Positions 24,201 to 35,088 of a DNA stretch of 64,000 nucleotides are shown here, one piece after another; within the stretch, counting starts at the first letter, position 1, and each line of letters begins with the position of its first letter. Under the pieces are notes generated by a model, which was not told the origin of the DNA, did no database searches, and worked only from the letters and a program-made list of their open reading frames with translations. This DNA comes from Oscarella lobularis (taxonomy: Eukaryota; Porifera; Homoscleromorpha; Homosclerophorida; Oscarellidae). The translations under genes were made by a program, and so were the position numbers. Location of the stretch: assembly GCF_947507565.1 (NCBI RefSeq), contig NC_089190.1:992001-1056000 (forward strand), in the 5' to 3' direction.

Positions 24201-26812
24201 ACGACTGACAGCGGCATTCCCCCCCTCAGCTATGAAGTAAGCACTAAACTATTTGTGCTAATTAATTCAGTGAATTTATGCTTGCTCTAGAACAACGTAA
24301 TCGTCAAAGTGATAGACGTCAACGAGCGTCCGACGAACGTCTTTTCGTACAACGTGAGCAAGATTGACGAGAATAGTCCGGCAGGCACGTTCGTCGCCAA
24401 TCTTACCGTCGTCGATCAAGACACCAATCAAACGCACACGTGCAAGCTTCTCAACGGCTCAGAATATTTTACCGTCGTGCAGAGCCCGTCTCTCGAACTA
24501 GTCGTCGCAGACAACGCCGACATCGACTACGAGACGACGTCCGTCATTCGCGTACTACTCCAGTGCGCCGACGACGGTCAACCGCCGCTCAGCATCGACC
24601 ATTCGTTCGACGTGCACATCGTCGACGTCAACGAGCCACCGACCAAAATTTTCTTCAATGGAACACGTTTTCTGCGCGAAGACATTTCTGTCGGCTCGGT
24701 CGTCGGCATTCTCTCAGTCGTCGATCCAGATCAAGGTCAGACGCATTATTTCAGTCTAAGCGGGCCAGCGGCGGACGGATTTAAGGTGATATCGGACTCT
24801 GAAACTTTTTTGACGATCTTTAATTATACCCATTTGGTTTAGATCGACAACGCTTTCCGACATTTGATCGTTGCACGACCCGTTCGATTTGATTACGAAG
24901 CGCTCGACAGCCCCTTCGTCAATGTGACCGTTTTCGCTGTTGACGACGGCGTGCCTTCGTTCAATGCTAGCTTAGAGCTATCGTTCATCGTTATCGACGT
25001 GAACGAGCCTCCGAAGAATATCTCCATCACAGGCGGCGGCGACGTGTTCGAAAACGCAACCAGCGGTGACGTCGTCGGCGAGCTCGAAGCGATTGACCCG
25101 GAAAACAGCAACTCGTCGATATCGTACGTCATTCTGTCTGTCAACGGCGTCGTCAATTCGTCGCTTTTCTATCTGGTGACCAACTCGTCCAGCACGTTTC
25201 TCACATTGAATTCGAGTCTGAACTACGAAGACCTGTCGTCGTTTACGGTCGAGATTCAAGCGAGCGACGACGCCGTGCCGCCGTCGACGACAGTAACCCT
25301 ACTGAAAGTGAACGTGAAACGAACGGATCCGTGTGCTCTCAAAACCGCCGGATGCGATCCGAACGCCTCCTGTCAGCGAACGGGCCCCACGTCAAGTCAA
25401 TGCCAGTGCAAGGACGGATACACGGGCGACGGCTACAAGTGTAGTCCAATCAAATTCTGCGAAGATCCGGAAGCCGTCTGTCACAACGGTACATGCATCG
25501 ACGGCATCGACTTGTATACGTGCTCGTGTAATCCTGGTTTCCTGCCGCCGGATTGCAGTCGACAAGTGGACGAGTGCGCGTCGAATCCGTGCAACGGTCA
25601 CGGAAGCTGCTTGGATAAGCTGAACGGGTTTACATGCGTTTGTAACGACGGTTATACCGGTGCGTTTTGCGAGGTGGACATTGATTATTGTCTCTCGTCG
25701 CCGTGCGGACCCGGTACGTGCATTGATGGTCTGACAACATTCGATTGCGACTGTCCGTCGGGGTACTCGGGAAAAACGTGCTCGTTCTCGACTCAAGTCT
25801 GCGCGGACGGGTCGAAGTGTAAGCAAAGTCAGTGCATTCCCAAATCGACGAGAGCGCGTCTAGTACAACAGACGCAAGACGGCGACACCAAACCAATCGA
25901 TATTACCATAAGCATTGGGGACGGGGACGGCGAGGAGGACGAAGAGGAGAAGGAAGACGAAGAAGAAAAAGGATACTTGTGCGTCAAAGACGACGACGTC
26001 GTCTCTTTGCCGTTTCCGTCGAAGCAGGATGAATTGACGCTGTTCAAGGAAAAGATCGAATCATACATGACGAACGAACTCTACGTTCTCGTACCAGATC
26101 CCGATAATCCGAAGGGAGAATTCAAAGCCGGCGTGTCGTTTGTTTTCGTTCTCAAGACGTCGCTTCTTGGCGACGAGTCGAAACGAAAGCGGCGTGAAGC
26201 GGATGACGTGATGGTACAAGTCAGCTTCGTAGTCGTTCTGAACGATCGTCCTTTGCCTCGGAGTATGGTTCTAAGGATCTGTGCGACGAAGGCAGCCTTC
26301 AATCGGAGTTCGGCGCTAAAGCGGAGTACACGTGCGACCTGATTTCCAACATGACCGAGAGTGCGGCGAGCCTCGTGACTTTCGCGCCGTTTGCCCGTCC
26401 CGATCCCGATGAACCCAGTAGTGCTCTTGAGTATTGGCCTATCGTTGCGGCCGTCGGCGGCGTCGCCTTGCTCTTACTATCGATTACGTTGACGCTCGTT
26501 TACGTGCGAAAACGCCAGCGACGACGTCGTATGAATTTTGCTGATGCGTCTTTTCCATGGGATAGCGACAGTCTGGTTCGCGGCGAGTATACCGAGAGGT
26601 CGTTTGCGAACAGCAATCGCATGTACTTGCCGTCCGGCGAAGAGGTGCCGGATTCTTCTTTGGTGGAAAACAATGACGACGACGCCGTGACGTTCAGCAA
26701 TCCTATCTATTCTGGCGAGAGAGAAGCAGGCATGCTCCATAACCCAATTTACGAGAAGCGTGAAGACGACGACGAAGAAAGGATCTACGAGGAGCCCAAG
26801 ACCTCATTTTGA
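15235..26812 (+). CDS. TSP1-Sushi-cadherin-EGF transmembrane protein, paralogue A
   Basis: A large gene with many short introns. The ATG at 15235 opens a signal peptide (IALALCFVVASLLF) followed by a basic RRRR. About eight TSP1 repeats (15300-16850; WSSWSSC, CGSGTQTRSR) are followed by an EGF-like (CNGGTCSCKAGYLL) and a Sushi-like module (about 16890-17225). About 22 cadherin repeats (17290-25320) follow, with DVNDxP/DVNExP linkers and DxD-type calcium residues, then four EGFs (25330-25795). A juxtamembrane module (25800-26330), a membrane span (about 26433-26505, PIVAAVGGVALLLLSITL) and a tail with NPIY motifs and YEEP complete it. Exon 1 is 15235-15491, exon 2 15558-16056 and exon 3 from 16111. 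The frame is broken near 26273-26285 relative to paralogues B and C, so the annotated C-terminus needs a shift or splice. Calcium-dependent adhesion at the cell surface is the likely role. Confidence 0.85.
26180..26206 (+). other. Furin-like basic site in paralogue A juxtamembrane module
   Basis: The encoded SKRKRREADD contains an R-x-K/R-R consensus for proprotein convertases. It lies between the EGFs and the membrane span. Paralogues B and C have no basic cluster at the aligned place, so any ectodomain cleavage here would be specific to A. Confidence 0.5.
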
Positions 26813-26914
26813 GCTCGTTCATTAGATGTTTTAGATGTTTAGTGTGTGTGTGTGAAGCATTCTACAGTACCAGCTGTATCTGATGTATACGAGATCAGAA
26901 CGTTATTAATATAC

Positions 26915-27105
26915 ACATATGTTGGCAGAATTTTTTCTACTGTGTACAAGACTTAGTGTTAGCTGCCGCTCTTTTGAGAGAATCTCCTCCTTTTGAAAGC
27001 ATGCTGTCTAGAAGAGGAATGTTCATGACTTTGGCGAGAGCATGAAACATTTTTCAAGAGTATAAGCAACAAGTCTTCCATACGTATCAAGAGCAAGTGG
27101 AAGCT
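26915..27105 (-). pseudogene. Remnant of the 27874-28632 sulfotransferase-like gene
   Basis: On the minus strand, the bases match several separate pieces of the C-terminal part of the intact gene just downstream: gttggcagaatttt, gagagaatc, gaggaatgttcatgac and agcaagtct-like segments. Multiple indels leave no open frame. Confidence 0.65.
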
Positions 27106-27873
27106 CTGATTCTTCTCTCATCGAGCGCACGTTAGCATAACGGCTGGAGCCTCCGCTGGAGCCGGGGATGAAGCTGATAGAGCTGGATGGAGCGGGGAGC
27201 AATATGATCGATCATTCGTCCAGTACGCTGTGGACGAAGACGGCTAGAGGCCAAACGTCCGTCTTTTTAACTCTCGCTCACGTGCTCTGTCTTCATTATT
27301 AGATGTTTTGCTGTAATTATATCCCGGTGCGGGGGAGGATCAAAGGCGCCGACAGGGTGATAAACCTCGTATCATCCCGGAGGAGAGGGGGGATATATCA
27401 CCCCGCTCGGTCGTCATTGACGACGGGCGATATGAGGTTATCGCCCGTCGTCAATGACGACCGCAGGGGGTGATATGAGGTTATCGCCCGTCGTCAATGA
27501 CGACCGCAAGGGGTGATATATATCATCCCGGGGAAAAGGGGCCCCTACGTGCGATTTACCCCGCTACATCTTACGCGACAGTTCGTAGAGTTCGGTCGAA
27601 GTGAACTAACACTCTAAGTCTTACAGCGGAGCATTTTTACGAATGCAATGCGAAGTTATAATCGATCGCGCACCAATTCTCCAACAAAATCTCGAACAAA
27701 ACTCGCGCCGGTTCAAGCGCGCACATCTATAAACGCTCAAAAGAAGACGAAATAATACTTAAAAAAAAAAGAAAGAAAAAAAGAATAAGAAGGGAATGGT
27801 CAAAACGACGTTATTAATATGTACTGAACACAACACTGAAACACACGAAAAACAGGCAAAAGGACAAAAATAG
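27106..27873. other. Spacer with a hairpin-forming repeat
   Basis: No gene was recognised. Segments at about 27118-27137 and 27234-27271 recur at 34477-34496 and 34554-34586 behind paralogue B, marking the duplicated unit. The inverted repeat at 27394-27520 is annotated separately. Bases near 27800-27900 are the 3' UTR of the minus-strand gene and are shared with 33840-33960. Confidence 0.55.
27394..27520. repeat. Long hairpin: inverted arm plus two direct arms
   Basis: Arm 1 (27394-27431) is the near-exact reverse complement of arm 2 (about 27439-27476), separated by a 6-7 nt loop (tgaggt). Arm 3 (about 27482-27520) repeats arm 2 directly. The core is tcgcccgtcgtcaatgacga. The stem would be over 30 bp with few mismatches. 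It resembles a small MITE or foldback element. Confidence 0.8.
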
Positions 27874-28632
27874 TCAGACATCTGGTCTAATTTTGTGCTC
27901 TATTAGATACTCATACGTTGGCAGAATTTTCTCTACAAGAGCCTGCTGCTCTTTCGAGAGAATCCTCTGCTTTGGAGCTGCATGAAACCCTGTGCTATTA
28001 TTGACTGTTTCGTACCATGGTTCTGACCCAGGAAAGTCTGTCTCTCTTGGAGTTGCCTTCCAAGAGAGCATGCTCTCCAGGAAAGGAATGTTCACGACAT
28101 GGCAGAGAGACTGAAGCGTTTCTCTAGGGTGTGATAGCAAGTCCTCCGTATCGAAAACAGGCGGCGGCGTACCAGTCAATCTCCGCACTTCGTCATACAG
28201 AAACCTTTGTTGCGGATATCCCACGTCAACAGGAGAGTCGACGTGAATATACTTCTCATAGGATGATATGACATCGGCAGGATGCCTCGTGAGGAAAACG
28301 TTCTTCACTTTGGTAATCCAAGACGCTACTCGATCGGAACAAGCGTCTTCAACCAAAACATTGCTTACTGGCGCCTTAAAATAGATTACCGAAGCGCCGT
28401 CTTTCATCGGATCAGTTGTTATCATCTGTGTGACTTCGTCGTAGTTGCTTGGCCACTTGGACGCGACGACTTTCTCGCGTAACTCCGGGTTCGGGCATTT
28501 TCCGCCGGATAAGAGTCGATATTTGTAGAAGGGCTCGTCAAAAATGACCGCGTCTTCGCGGCTGGCGAAAGATCGGCTCAGAGCTGTCGATGCCGAACGT
28601 GGGCTCGACCACATAACGATTCGAGTGGCCAT
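27874..28632 (-). CDS. Sulfotransferase-like P-loop protein, single exon
   Basis: An intronless 252-residue ORF. The N-terminus has the cofactor-loop pattern RIVMWSSPRSASTALSRSF, and the middle has VFLTRHPADVISSYEKY, matching the 3'-phosphate segment of sulfotransferase folds. It belongs to a compact cytosolic-looking family found in bacteria and eukaryotes and differs from the 3-6 kb array. There is no signal or membrane segment. The substrate is unknown. It is transcribed towards the 3' end of cadherin paralogue A. A decayed copy in the same relation to paralogue B (33932-34345) shows that the gene pair was duplicated together. Confidence 0.82.
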   Translation of the reverse strand: MATRIVMWSSPRSASTALSRSFASREDAVIFDEPFYKYRLLSGGKCPNPELREKVVASKWPSNYDEVTQMITTDPMKDGASVIYFKAPVSNVLVEDACSDRVASWITKVKNVFLTRHPADVISSYEKYIHVDSPVDVGYPQQRFLYDEVRRLTGTPPPVFDTEDLLSHPRETLQSLCHVVNIPFLESMLSWKATPRETDFPGSEPWYETVNNSTGFHAAPKQRILSKEQQALVEKILPTYEYLIEHKIRPDV

Positions 28633-29552
28633 TGTCTCTTTGTACTGGTAGGATGCACCGGAAGTGGAACAAAGACACAGGACCCGTAACTAATTAATAT
28701 GCGTAACATTTTTGTTGGAGACGACGCCAAACGAAATTTGCTAAAAGGTTTTTTTTCCATGGAGCAGCTATAGTCTTGTTCGGGCGAACTCGTACGATAG
28801 TGCTAGTCAATGCAGGACTGAGTCGATTGCCTGCTTCCTTTTCTAGCTATGTCTGGCTGCATTGACGTAGATGTGCATCAACCAGCTATCCAGCATACTA
28901 GTAGTCCAGCATAATCGACCCTGCGTTTCTGCTAAGCCTAGCGCGCGTTATAAATTTCTCAAAAGACCAAAAACTCAGCAGCGCTGAAAAGTTCACCGAC
29001 TCGCAGTCATGTGTGTGACTACTTGTGCATATCACGCCTTTCTGTCCTACGCATAGGCCTCATCGCGTCCGTCAACGAGTCAGACAGCGGCTGTTACAGT
29101 TAGAGAACTTCAGAAGCCAGTTGAACGTCTTAGAGACGATATAATGGTTTCTAGGTATCGGTATATTTATCTTTTTGAAGCTGTTCGCAGTGTGATTAAC
29201 GGTATCACACAATTTAATCAACTTGAACTCGACGAGACGAGACGACGCCCTCTCCGAGTCGAGAGCATGCTACATCGCGCGCGAGACTTTGGAAAAATAA
29301 GCCGATTAATTAACCACTGAAAAATCTCTCTAAGACAGTGGTAGATTCAGAGACTGCCAATTCTGTCATTATGACATCGAGTGCATGCGAGGTCAAAGTG
29401 TAGGTCAATTTGGCGGTTTTCTTTTCTGACGGAAATATTTTGTAGGTTTGCTTAGCGATCGACTTCATAGTTTACATTGGCGTTATCTATGCTAATTGCT
29501 CGATCACGTTGTCCTGGGGTTTCTCCTCATTCCCCAAGTCGACTCTCTTTCA
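28633..29552. other. Spacer and probable promoter region of paralogue B
   Basis: No gene was recognised. The part after about 29365 resembles the region 15075-15234 upstream of paralogue A, including gagtgcatgcgaggt and tatgctaat. It is therefore the duplicated promoter/5' UTR. Confidence 0.55.
29380..29394 (+). promoter_or_regulatory. Conserved upstream block of paralogue B
   Basis: This is a second copy of the gagtgcatgcgaggt block found upstream of paralogue A, in the same order relative to the downstream aggtttg and tatgctaat motifs. It is either a shared promoter element or simply the edge of the duplicated segment. Confidence 0.45.
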
Positions 29553-32500
29553 ATGACTTCGTCGATAAAGATCGCCGTCGCGCTCTGTTTCGTCATCGCC
29601 GCGTCTTTTCTCTTCACGCCGTCGTCTTCTTGGTTGTGGAGTCGGCGGCGACGGCGTCCTTGCAGTCCCGTTAACTGTCTGTACAACAATTGGGGTACCT
29701 GGAGCTCTTGCGACGCAAGCACGCTTAAGCAGACGCGTTTCCGTTACCAACAGCGACCTGCATCTTGCGGTGGAACTTGCAGCTACAAGATGGATCCTAC
29801 GAAGGACTTTCAAGACTGCTGCCTTCCCAGAAAGTGAGTTAATTAGGTAAGCGTAGTTTGAGCTGCCGTATCTGAAACCCTCTCTCTCGCGCGTGCTCCA
29901 AGTTGCACCCATGGCAGTTGGGGTTCGTGGAGTTCGTGCAGCAAGACATGCGACAGCGGAACGCAGACACGCTCTCGCTTCAAGACGACAATTGAATCCT
30001 GCGGCGGTACGTGCAATGACGTTTCGTTGAAAAGACGATCGTGCAATACAAACTGCTGTCCGGTCAACTGCACGATGAACGCGTGGAGTCAGTGGGGAAC
30101 GAACTGTCCGTGCGGCACGACGGCGACGCAGTATCGCTATCGCTTCGTTTCTCGCTCGGCGTCCTGCGGCGGATTGAGTTGTCCGTCTACGATTGATACC
30201 AGGAAGAAGTCGTGTCCTTGCTGCCCTCGTGACTGCCAGTGGACGTGGAGCTCGTGGAGTTCGTGCACGGGGAGTTGCAGCCAAGGAACTCAAACTCGGA
30301 CTTTTATCATAAAGTCTCAGCCTAGTTGCGGTGGATCCGCCTGCCCTAGCTTCTCTTCTCAGTCTCAGAACTGCTTTGATAACACGCCGATTGATTGTCA
30401 GGTATAGAGAAAATTTGTTGCAAAGGCGGTTCTTTTTTGACATTGCTGCATTCAGATGAACAGTTGGGCCTCGGGTCCGTGTCGACCGTATAACGGAAAG
30501 TGCGGCGGCGGAACTGTGACTCGTACGCGAAGCGTGGCGGTGAGCGGCGGCTGCGGCGGCTCGTCGTGCTCGTCGTACTCGACCAGTGAGACGATCGGCT
30601 GTTCGTCTGGCTGTTGCGCGGTGAACTGCACCGTTAACACTTGGGGAAATTGGGGCTCGTGTTCGAACGACTGCGGTGCTGGGCGAAAGTAAGTGGCCGT
30701 GTATTCAGACTGGGGGAGGAGTTCATCAGTTTTCTTTAGGACGCGGTCTCGTTCTGTTTACCGGTTGGACCAATGCGGCGGTACGTCGTGTCCGTCTCTG
30801 AGCGAATCGATCATGTGCTCGCAGTATTCGTCACGCCACTGTTCGGGAAGCGGAACTCCTCCGGCTAGCACGTCGGCGACAGTCACAGTCAACGATCGGC
30901 CGACGCAGATCACGTTTAACAGTAGCGGTCTACGGGAAAATTCTCCAGGCGATACCTTCGTTGGAGAGCTTGGTACCGTTGATGATGACTTTGGTCAAAC
31001 GCATGTCTATTCTATTATACCAGACGGTGTTGCAGAAAGTAAACAGTGTTTCTCTGTCGAATCTGTTCTATTTGCTAAGGCTTTTGTTTAGAAATATTTT
31101 ACATCTTCGGAAACAAGCTAATGTTGTCAAGCGGAAGCAAGATTGACTACGAGGGGGAAAACACGTATACGGTGGCTGTGAAGTCGACTGACAGTGGCAT
31201 TCCTCCCTTGAGCTACGAAGTGAGCACATGCGACTGTTTTCTACTTTAATCAGCAAATTTCCTTTAGGAAAACGTTATTGTCAAAGTGCTAGACGTCAAC
31301 GAACCTCCAGCAGACGTCTTTCCGCACGGGATGAGCAGGATCAACGAGAACAGTCCAGCAGGAACGGTAGTCGCAAGTCTTGTGGTTGTCGATCAAGATG
31401 CGAATCAGACGCACACGTGCAAGCTTGTCAACGGGTCGGACTACTTCACCGTCGTACAGAGCCCGACTCTAGAACTGGTCGTGGCAAATAACGCCGACAT
31501 TGACTACGAAGCAGCATCTCTCATTCGCGTACTGCTCGAATGCTCCGACGACGGTCAGCCACCACTCAGTTTGGACCATTCGTTCGATGTGCACGTCGTC
31601 GACGTCAACGAGCCGCCAACGAAAATCGTTTTTAATGGAACGCGTTCTTTGCCCGAAGACACTCTCGTCGGCACGGTAGTTGGCATTCTATCGGTCGTCG
31701 ATCCAGATCAAGGTCAGACCCATTTTTTCAGTCTAGCCGGACCAGTGGCTGACGGATTTAAGGTAATATAGCGATATTGCTGTCTAATCTTAGCGATTTT
31801 GGTTTAGGTCGATAGCGCGTTGAGGCAATTGATTATTGCTCGACCCATTCGATTGGATTACGAAGCGCTCGACAGTCCATTAATCAATCTGACCGTTCTG
31901 GCTGTCGACGACGGCGTGCCGACATTCAATTCTAGTGTAACACTCTCGTTTGTGATCGTCGACGTGAACGAGCCTCCGAAGAATGTAACGATCACCGGCG
32001 GCGGCGACGTGTTCGAGAACGCACAAGTAGGCCATGTCGTCGGCGAGCTCAAAGCAATTGATCCAGATAGCCGCAAGTCTTTGATATCGTTCGTCATTCT
32101 GTCCGTCAACGGCGTCGTCAATTCGTCGCTATTCTATGTGATAAGCGACTCGTCGGGCACGTTCCTTATTTTAAATTCGACTCTCAACTACGAAGTCGCG
32201 TCTTCGTTTACCATCGAAATTCGAGCGAGCGACGACGCCGTTCCGCCGTTGGCGACCGTCGCTACATTGAGAGTGAACGTAAAACGAATGGATCTGTGCG
32301 CTCGGAAGACGGCGGGATGCGATTCAAACGCCGTCTGTGAGCGAACGGGTCCAACGTCGAGTCGATGCAGGTGTAACGGCGGGTATAAGGGCGACGGCTA
32401 CAAGTGCAGCGAGATCGATTACTGCCACGATGCGAAAGCCGTTTGTCACAATGGTACTTGCGTTGATGGCGTTGCCTCGTATACGTGTTTGTGCAATTCC

Positions 32501-33646
32501 GGTTTCCTGCCGCCGGATTGCAGTCGACAGGTGGACGAGTGCGCGTCGAATCCGTGCAGCGGTCACGGAAGCTGCTTGGACAAGTTGAATGGATTTACGT
32601 GCGTTTGTCGCGATGGCTATACCGGCGTGTTTTGCGAGGTGGACATTGATTATTGTCTCTCGTCGCCGTGCGGACCGGGTACGTGCATCGACGGCTCGAC
32701 GACGTTCAATTGCATCTGCCCAACAGAGTACTCCGGGAAAATGTGCTCTTTTTCGACTACAGTCTGCAAGAACGAATCTATGTGTCATCAAAGAAGTCAG
32801 TGCATTCCCAAATCGACGAAAGCGCGTCTCGTTAACCAGACGCAAGATGGCAACACCGAACCAGTTGAAATTAAAGTAACTGACGACAACAACAAAGGAA
32901 ACAACAAATTCTTGTGCGTCACAGACGACGACGACGTCGTCACCTTGCCGTTTCCGTCGAAGCAAGAGGACTTGAAGCAGCTTAAGGAGAAGATTGAAAT
33001 TTACATTACAAACGAACTAGTCGTTGACGTGCCGAAGGGATTTAAGGCCGGCGTTTCATTTGCCTACGTGCTCAAAGCGTCGCTGTCGAATAATGCGATG
33101 GTAGAAGTCAGCTTTGTTGTCGTTCTGAACGATAGTCCATTGCCTCGGACTATTGTTCTCAGGGGATTGAATGCTCTTTGCGACGAAGGCAGTCTTCCAT
33201 CGGAGTTTGGCGTTAGAGTTGGGCGCACGTGTGAGAAGATTTCGAGCATGGTACAGAATGCGACGACTGAAGCGCCTGTGACTGAAGCACCTTTCATTGC
33301 CACTTTCGACTATTGGATTATCGTTGCAGCCATAGCATGCGTCGCCCTACTCTTACTCTCAGGCATACTGACGCTTATTTACGTACGACGTCGCCAGAGA
33401 CGTCGGCGTTTGGCTTCAGCCGAGGCGTCGTTTCCGTTCTGTAGCGAACGCATCGCTTGCAATATTCGGAGAGGTCTGGTCTGCTTGTCCAACGAAGTGC
33501 TCCCGTCCAACGAAGAACAAAATTCTCCCGTTGAAAATGATGATGAAGACAACTTTGTTGATAAGTTTAACAATCCTGTCTACTGTAAGGAGAAACCGGT
33601 TGACGATGAGGAAGGGTTGTACGAAGAGCCCGTGAGCTTTCTTTGA
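29553..33646 (+). CDS. TSP1-cadherin-EGF transmembrane protein, paralogue B (short)
   Basis: Same family as A and C, but only about 4 kb long. The ATG at 29553 opens a signal peptide (IAVALCFVIAASFLF) and a basic RRRRR stretch. About six TSP1 repeats run from 29660 to 30835. The sequence then jumps, inside one open exon, from the TSP1 text HCSGSG to cadherin text (TPPASTSATVTVNDRP) that aligns with repeat 18 of A. About four cadherin repeats (30880-32290), four EGFs (32290-32755), the juxtamembrane module, a membrane span (IIVAAIACVALLLLSGIL, about 33312-33385) and a tail with NPVY and YEEP follow. The EGF/Sushi pair and about 18 cadherin repeats are missing. The frame is intact to the TGA at 33644-33646, so a short surface protein is probably made. 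Confidence 0.85.
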
Positions 33647-33659
33647 TACGTGAGTTATT

Positions 33660-33745
33660 TGTGTGAACCTCCCCTCGTCCCCTCCGTTTCATTGTTATTT
33701 TTGTGTGAACCTCTCCTCACCCGCTCCGTTTTATTGACATTTTCC
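33660..33745. repeat. Two tandem copies of a 41-bp unit
   Basis: The unit tgtgtgaacctcccctcg continues through ccgtttcattgttatt and is repeated once with a few substitutions, just past the stop codon of paralogue B. It probably lies in the 3' UTR. Confidence 0.7.
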
Positions 33746-33931
33746 GTGTTACTAATGACCCGAGATACTTTGCTTCAATTTTACAGTCACAATTAACCAT
33801 TTTGAGAAAGACAGGGAAGGAACAGTCAAAACGGAGCTAGGCGACGTTATTAATAATGCGTACTGCACACAACACTAAAACACGCAAAAAGAAAGTTCTT
33901 TTCTTAGTCACTGGCGAAAGGACAAAAATCG

Positions 33932-34345
33932 TCAGATATCTGGTCTAATTTTGTGTTCTGTTAGATACTCATACCTTGGCAGAATTTTTTCTACCAGAGC
34001 TTTCTCTACCAGAGCCTCCTGCTCTTTTGAGAGAATCCTCTGCTTTCAAGCTGCATGAAACCCTGTGCTATTGTTGACTGCCCCATACCATACTTCAGAC
34101 CCAGGAAAGTCTGTTTCTCTTGGAGCTGCTTTCCAAGAAAGCATGCTCTCTAGGAAAGGAATGTTCATGACGTCGCAAAGAGCATGAAGCATTTCTCTAG
34201 GGTGTAATAGCAAGTCCTCAGTATCGAGAACAGGCGGCGGCGTTCCAGTCAATCTCCGCACTTTGTCATACAGAAACCTTTGTTGCGGATATCCCACGTC
34301 AACAGGAGACTCGACGTGAACAAACTTTTCATACGATAATATGAC
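33932..34345 (-). pseudogene. Truncated, stop-bearing copy of the 27874-28632 gene
   Basis: The minus strand aligns with the C-terminal half of the intact protein, from the ILSYEK region (3'-phosphate motif) to the end (HKIRPDI). The N-terminal cofactor-loop half is missing. A codon that reads CCA in the intact gene is TGA here (after GFHAA, near 34043). A 12-bp duplication gives a repeated ALVEK. It cannot encode an active enzyme. It lies antisense behind paralogue B, as the intact gene does behind A. Confidence 0.85.
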
Positions 34346-34359
34346 ATCGGTGTGTGAAA

Positions 34360-34500
34360 CTGTTAGATGTTCATACGTTGGCAGAACTTTTTCTACAAGA
34401 GCCTGCTGAGAGAATTCCCTGCTTTGAAGCTGCACGAAACTCTGTCTAGGAAAGGAATGTTCATGACATCGCAGAGCAATCTCATCGAGCGCACGTTAGG
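34360..34500 (-). pseudogene. Second remnant of the same sulfotransferase-like gene
   Basis: The minus strand repeats the C-terminal ALVEKVLPTYEHL region and a piece around ggaatgttcatgacatcgcaga. It joins directly to the preceding copy, so two partial copies are fused. The piece tctcatcgagcgcacgttag at its right edge also occurs at 27118-27137. Confidence 0.65.
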
Positions 34501-35088
34501 AAACGCGAACTGATGGATGGAGCAAAAAGATCGAGTACACTTTGGACGAAGACGGCAAGAGGCCAAACGTTTGTCTTAATGGACAAAATCGTCGGTAAAT
34601 AACGAACAAATAGGATAGAAGAACCCCCAAAGGGGAACAGACGCGTAAAGAGCCTACCCAGTAGTTTTCCCGAAAGCTGAACGCCTTAGCTTTGTTACAT
34701 TTCTAGAGCTACATGTACTCGACCAACACGTCGGTGAAAATCATGACGTCAACGATCAGCCGATCGACGGCCGATAAAACTCTCTCGAAGACGTTCACAA
34801 ACACAACGCGTGAAAGGCGTTTCTCTTCGATTTCGTCCTGTCTAATAAGTAATTGAAGTAAGAAAGGAGCCAATAGGTGACTGTTGTCTGCTGGAAGAAG
34901 CTGGAAGATAAAGTGCTGCAGCGAACTTGACCGCGCTATAACGAGTCCTAATTACGTTTCTCGAAAGAAAAGGGTTGACACCCGACGTTGAATTATCGCT
35001 CGCTGTCGCGTGATCCGCCGCGTCCCCATAACATTCCATCGAATCGAAGACGCAAACAGAGTCTCGTGATTCGAGTTCGCCGGACGAC
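34501..35088. other. Spacer upstream of paralogue C, with a possible cadherin scrap
   Basis: No gene was recognised. Bases about 34726-34760 (aacacgtcggtgaaaatc, then gacgtcaacgatcagccg) resemble the TSVKI...DVNDQP end of a cadherin repeat, with a gap. This suggests debris from an earlier paralogue. The rest is presumed promoter and 5' UTR. Confidence 0.4.

Noticed and set aside
26351-26812. Separate small membrane-protein gene starting at the ATG at 26351
   Set aside because: The protein is the membrane span and tail of paralogue A by alignment with B and C; the apparent separation is due to the frameshift near 26280.
27330-27540. CRISPR-like array
   Set aside because: The repeats are inverted arms of a foldback with no regular spacers, in a eukaryotic context.
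29550-30443. Minus-strand ORF of 297 residues
   Set aside because: The same antisense shadow over the TSP1 exons of paralogue B; it recurs only because the sense strand is conserved.
32324-32965. Minus-strand ORF of 213 residues
   Set aside because: Antisense of the EGF region of paralogue B; no recognisable domain, and the sense frame is clearly coding.
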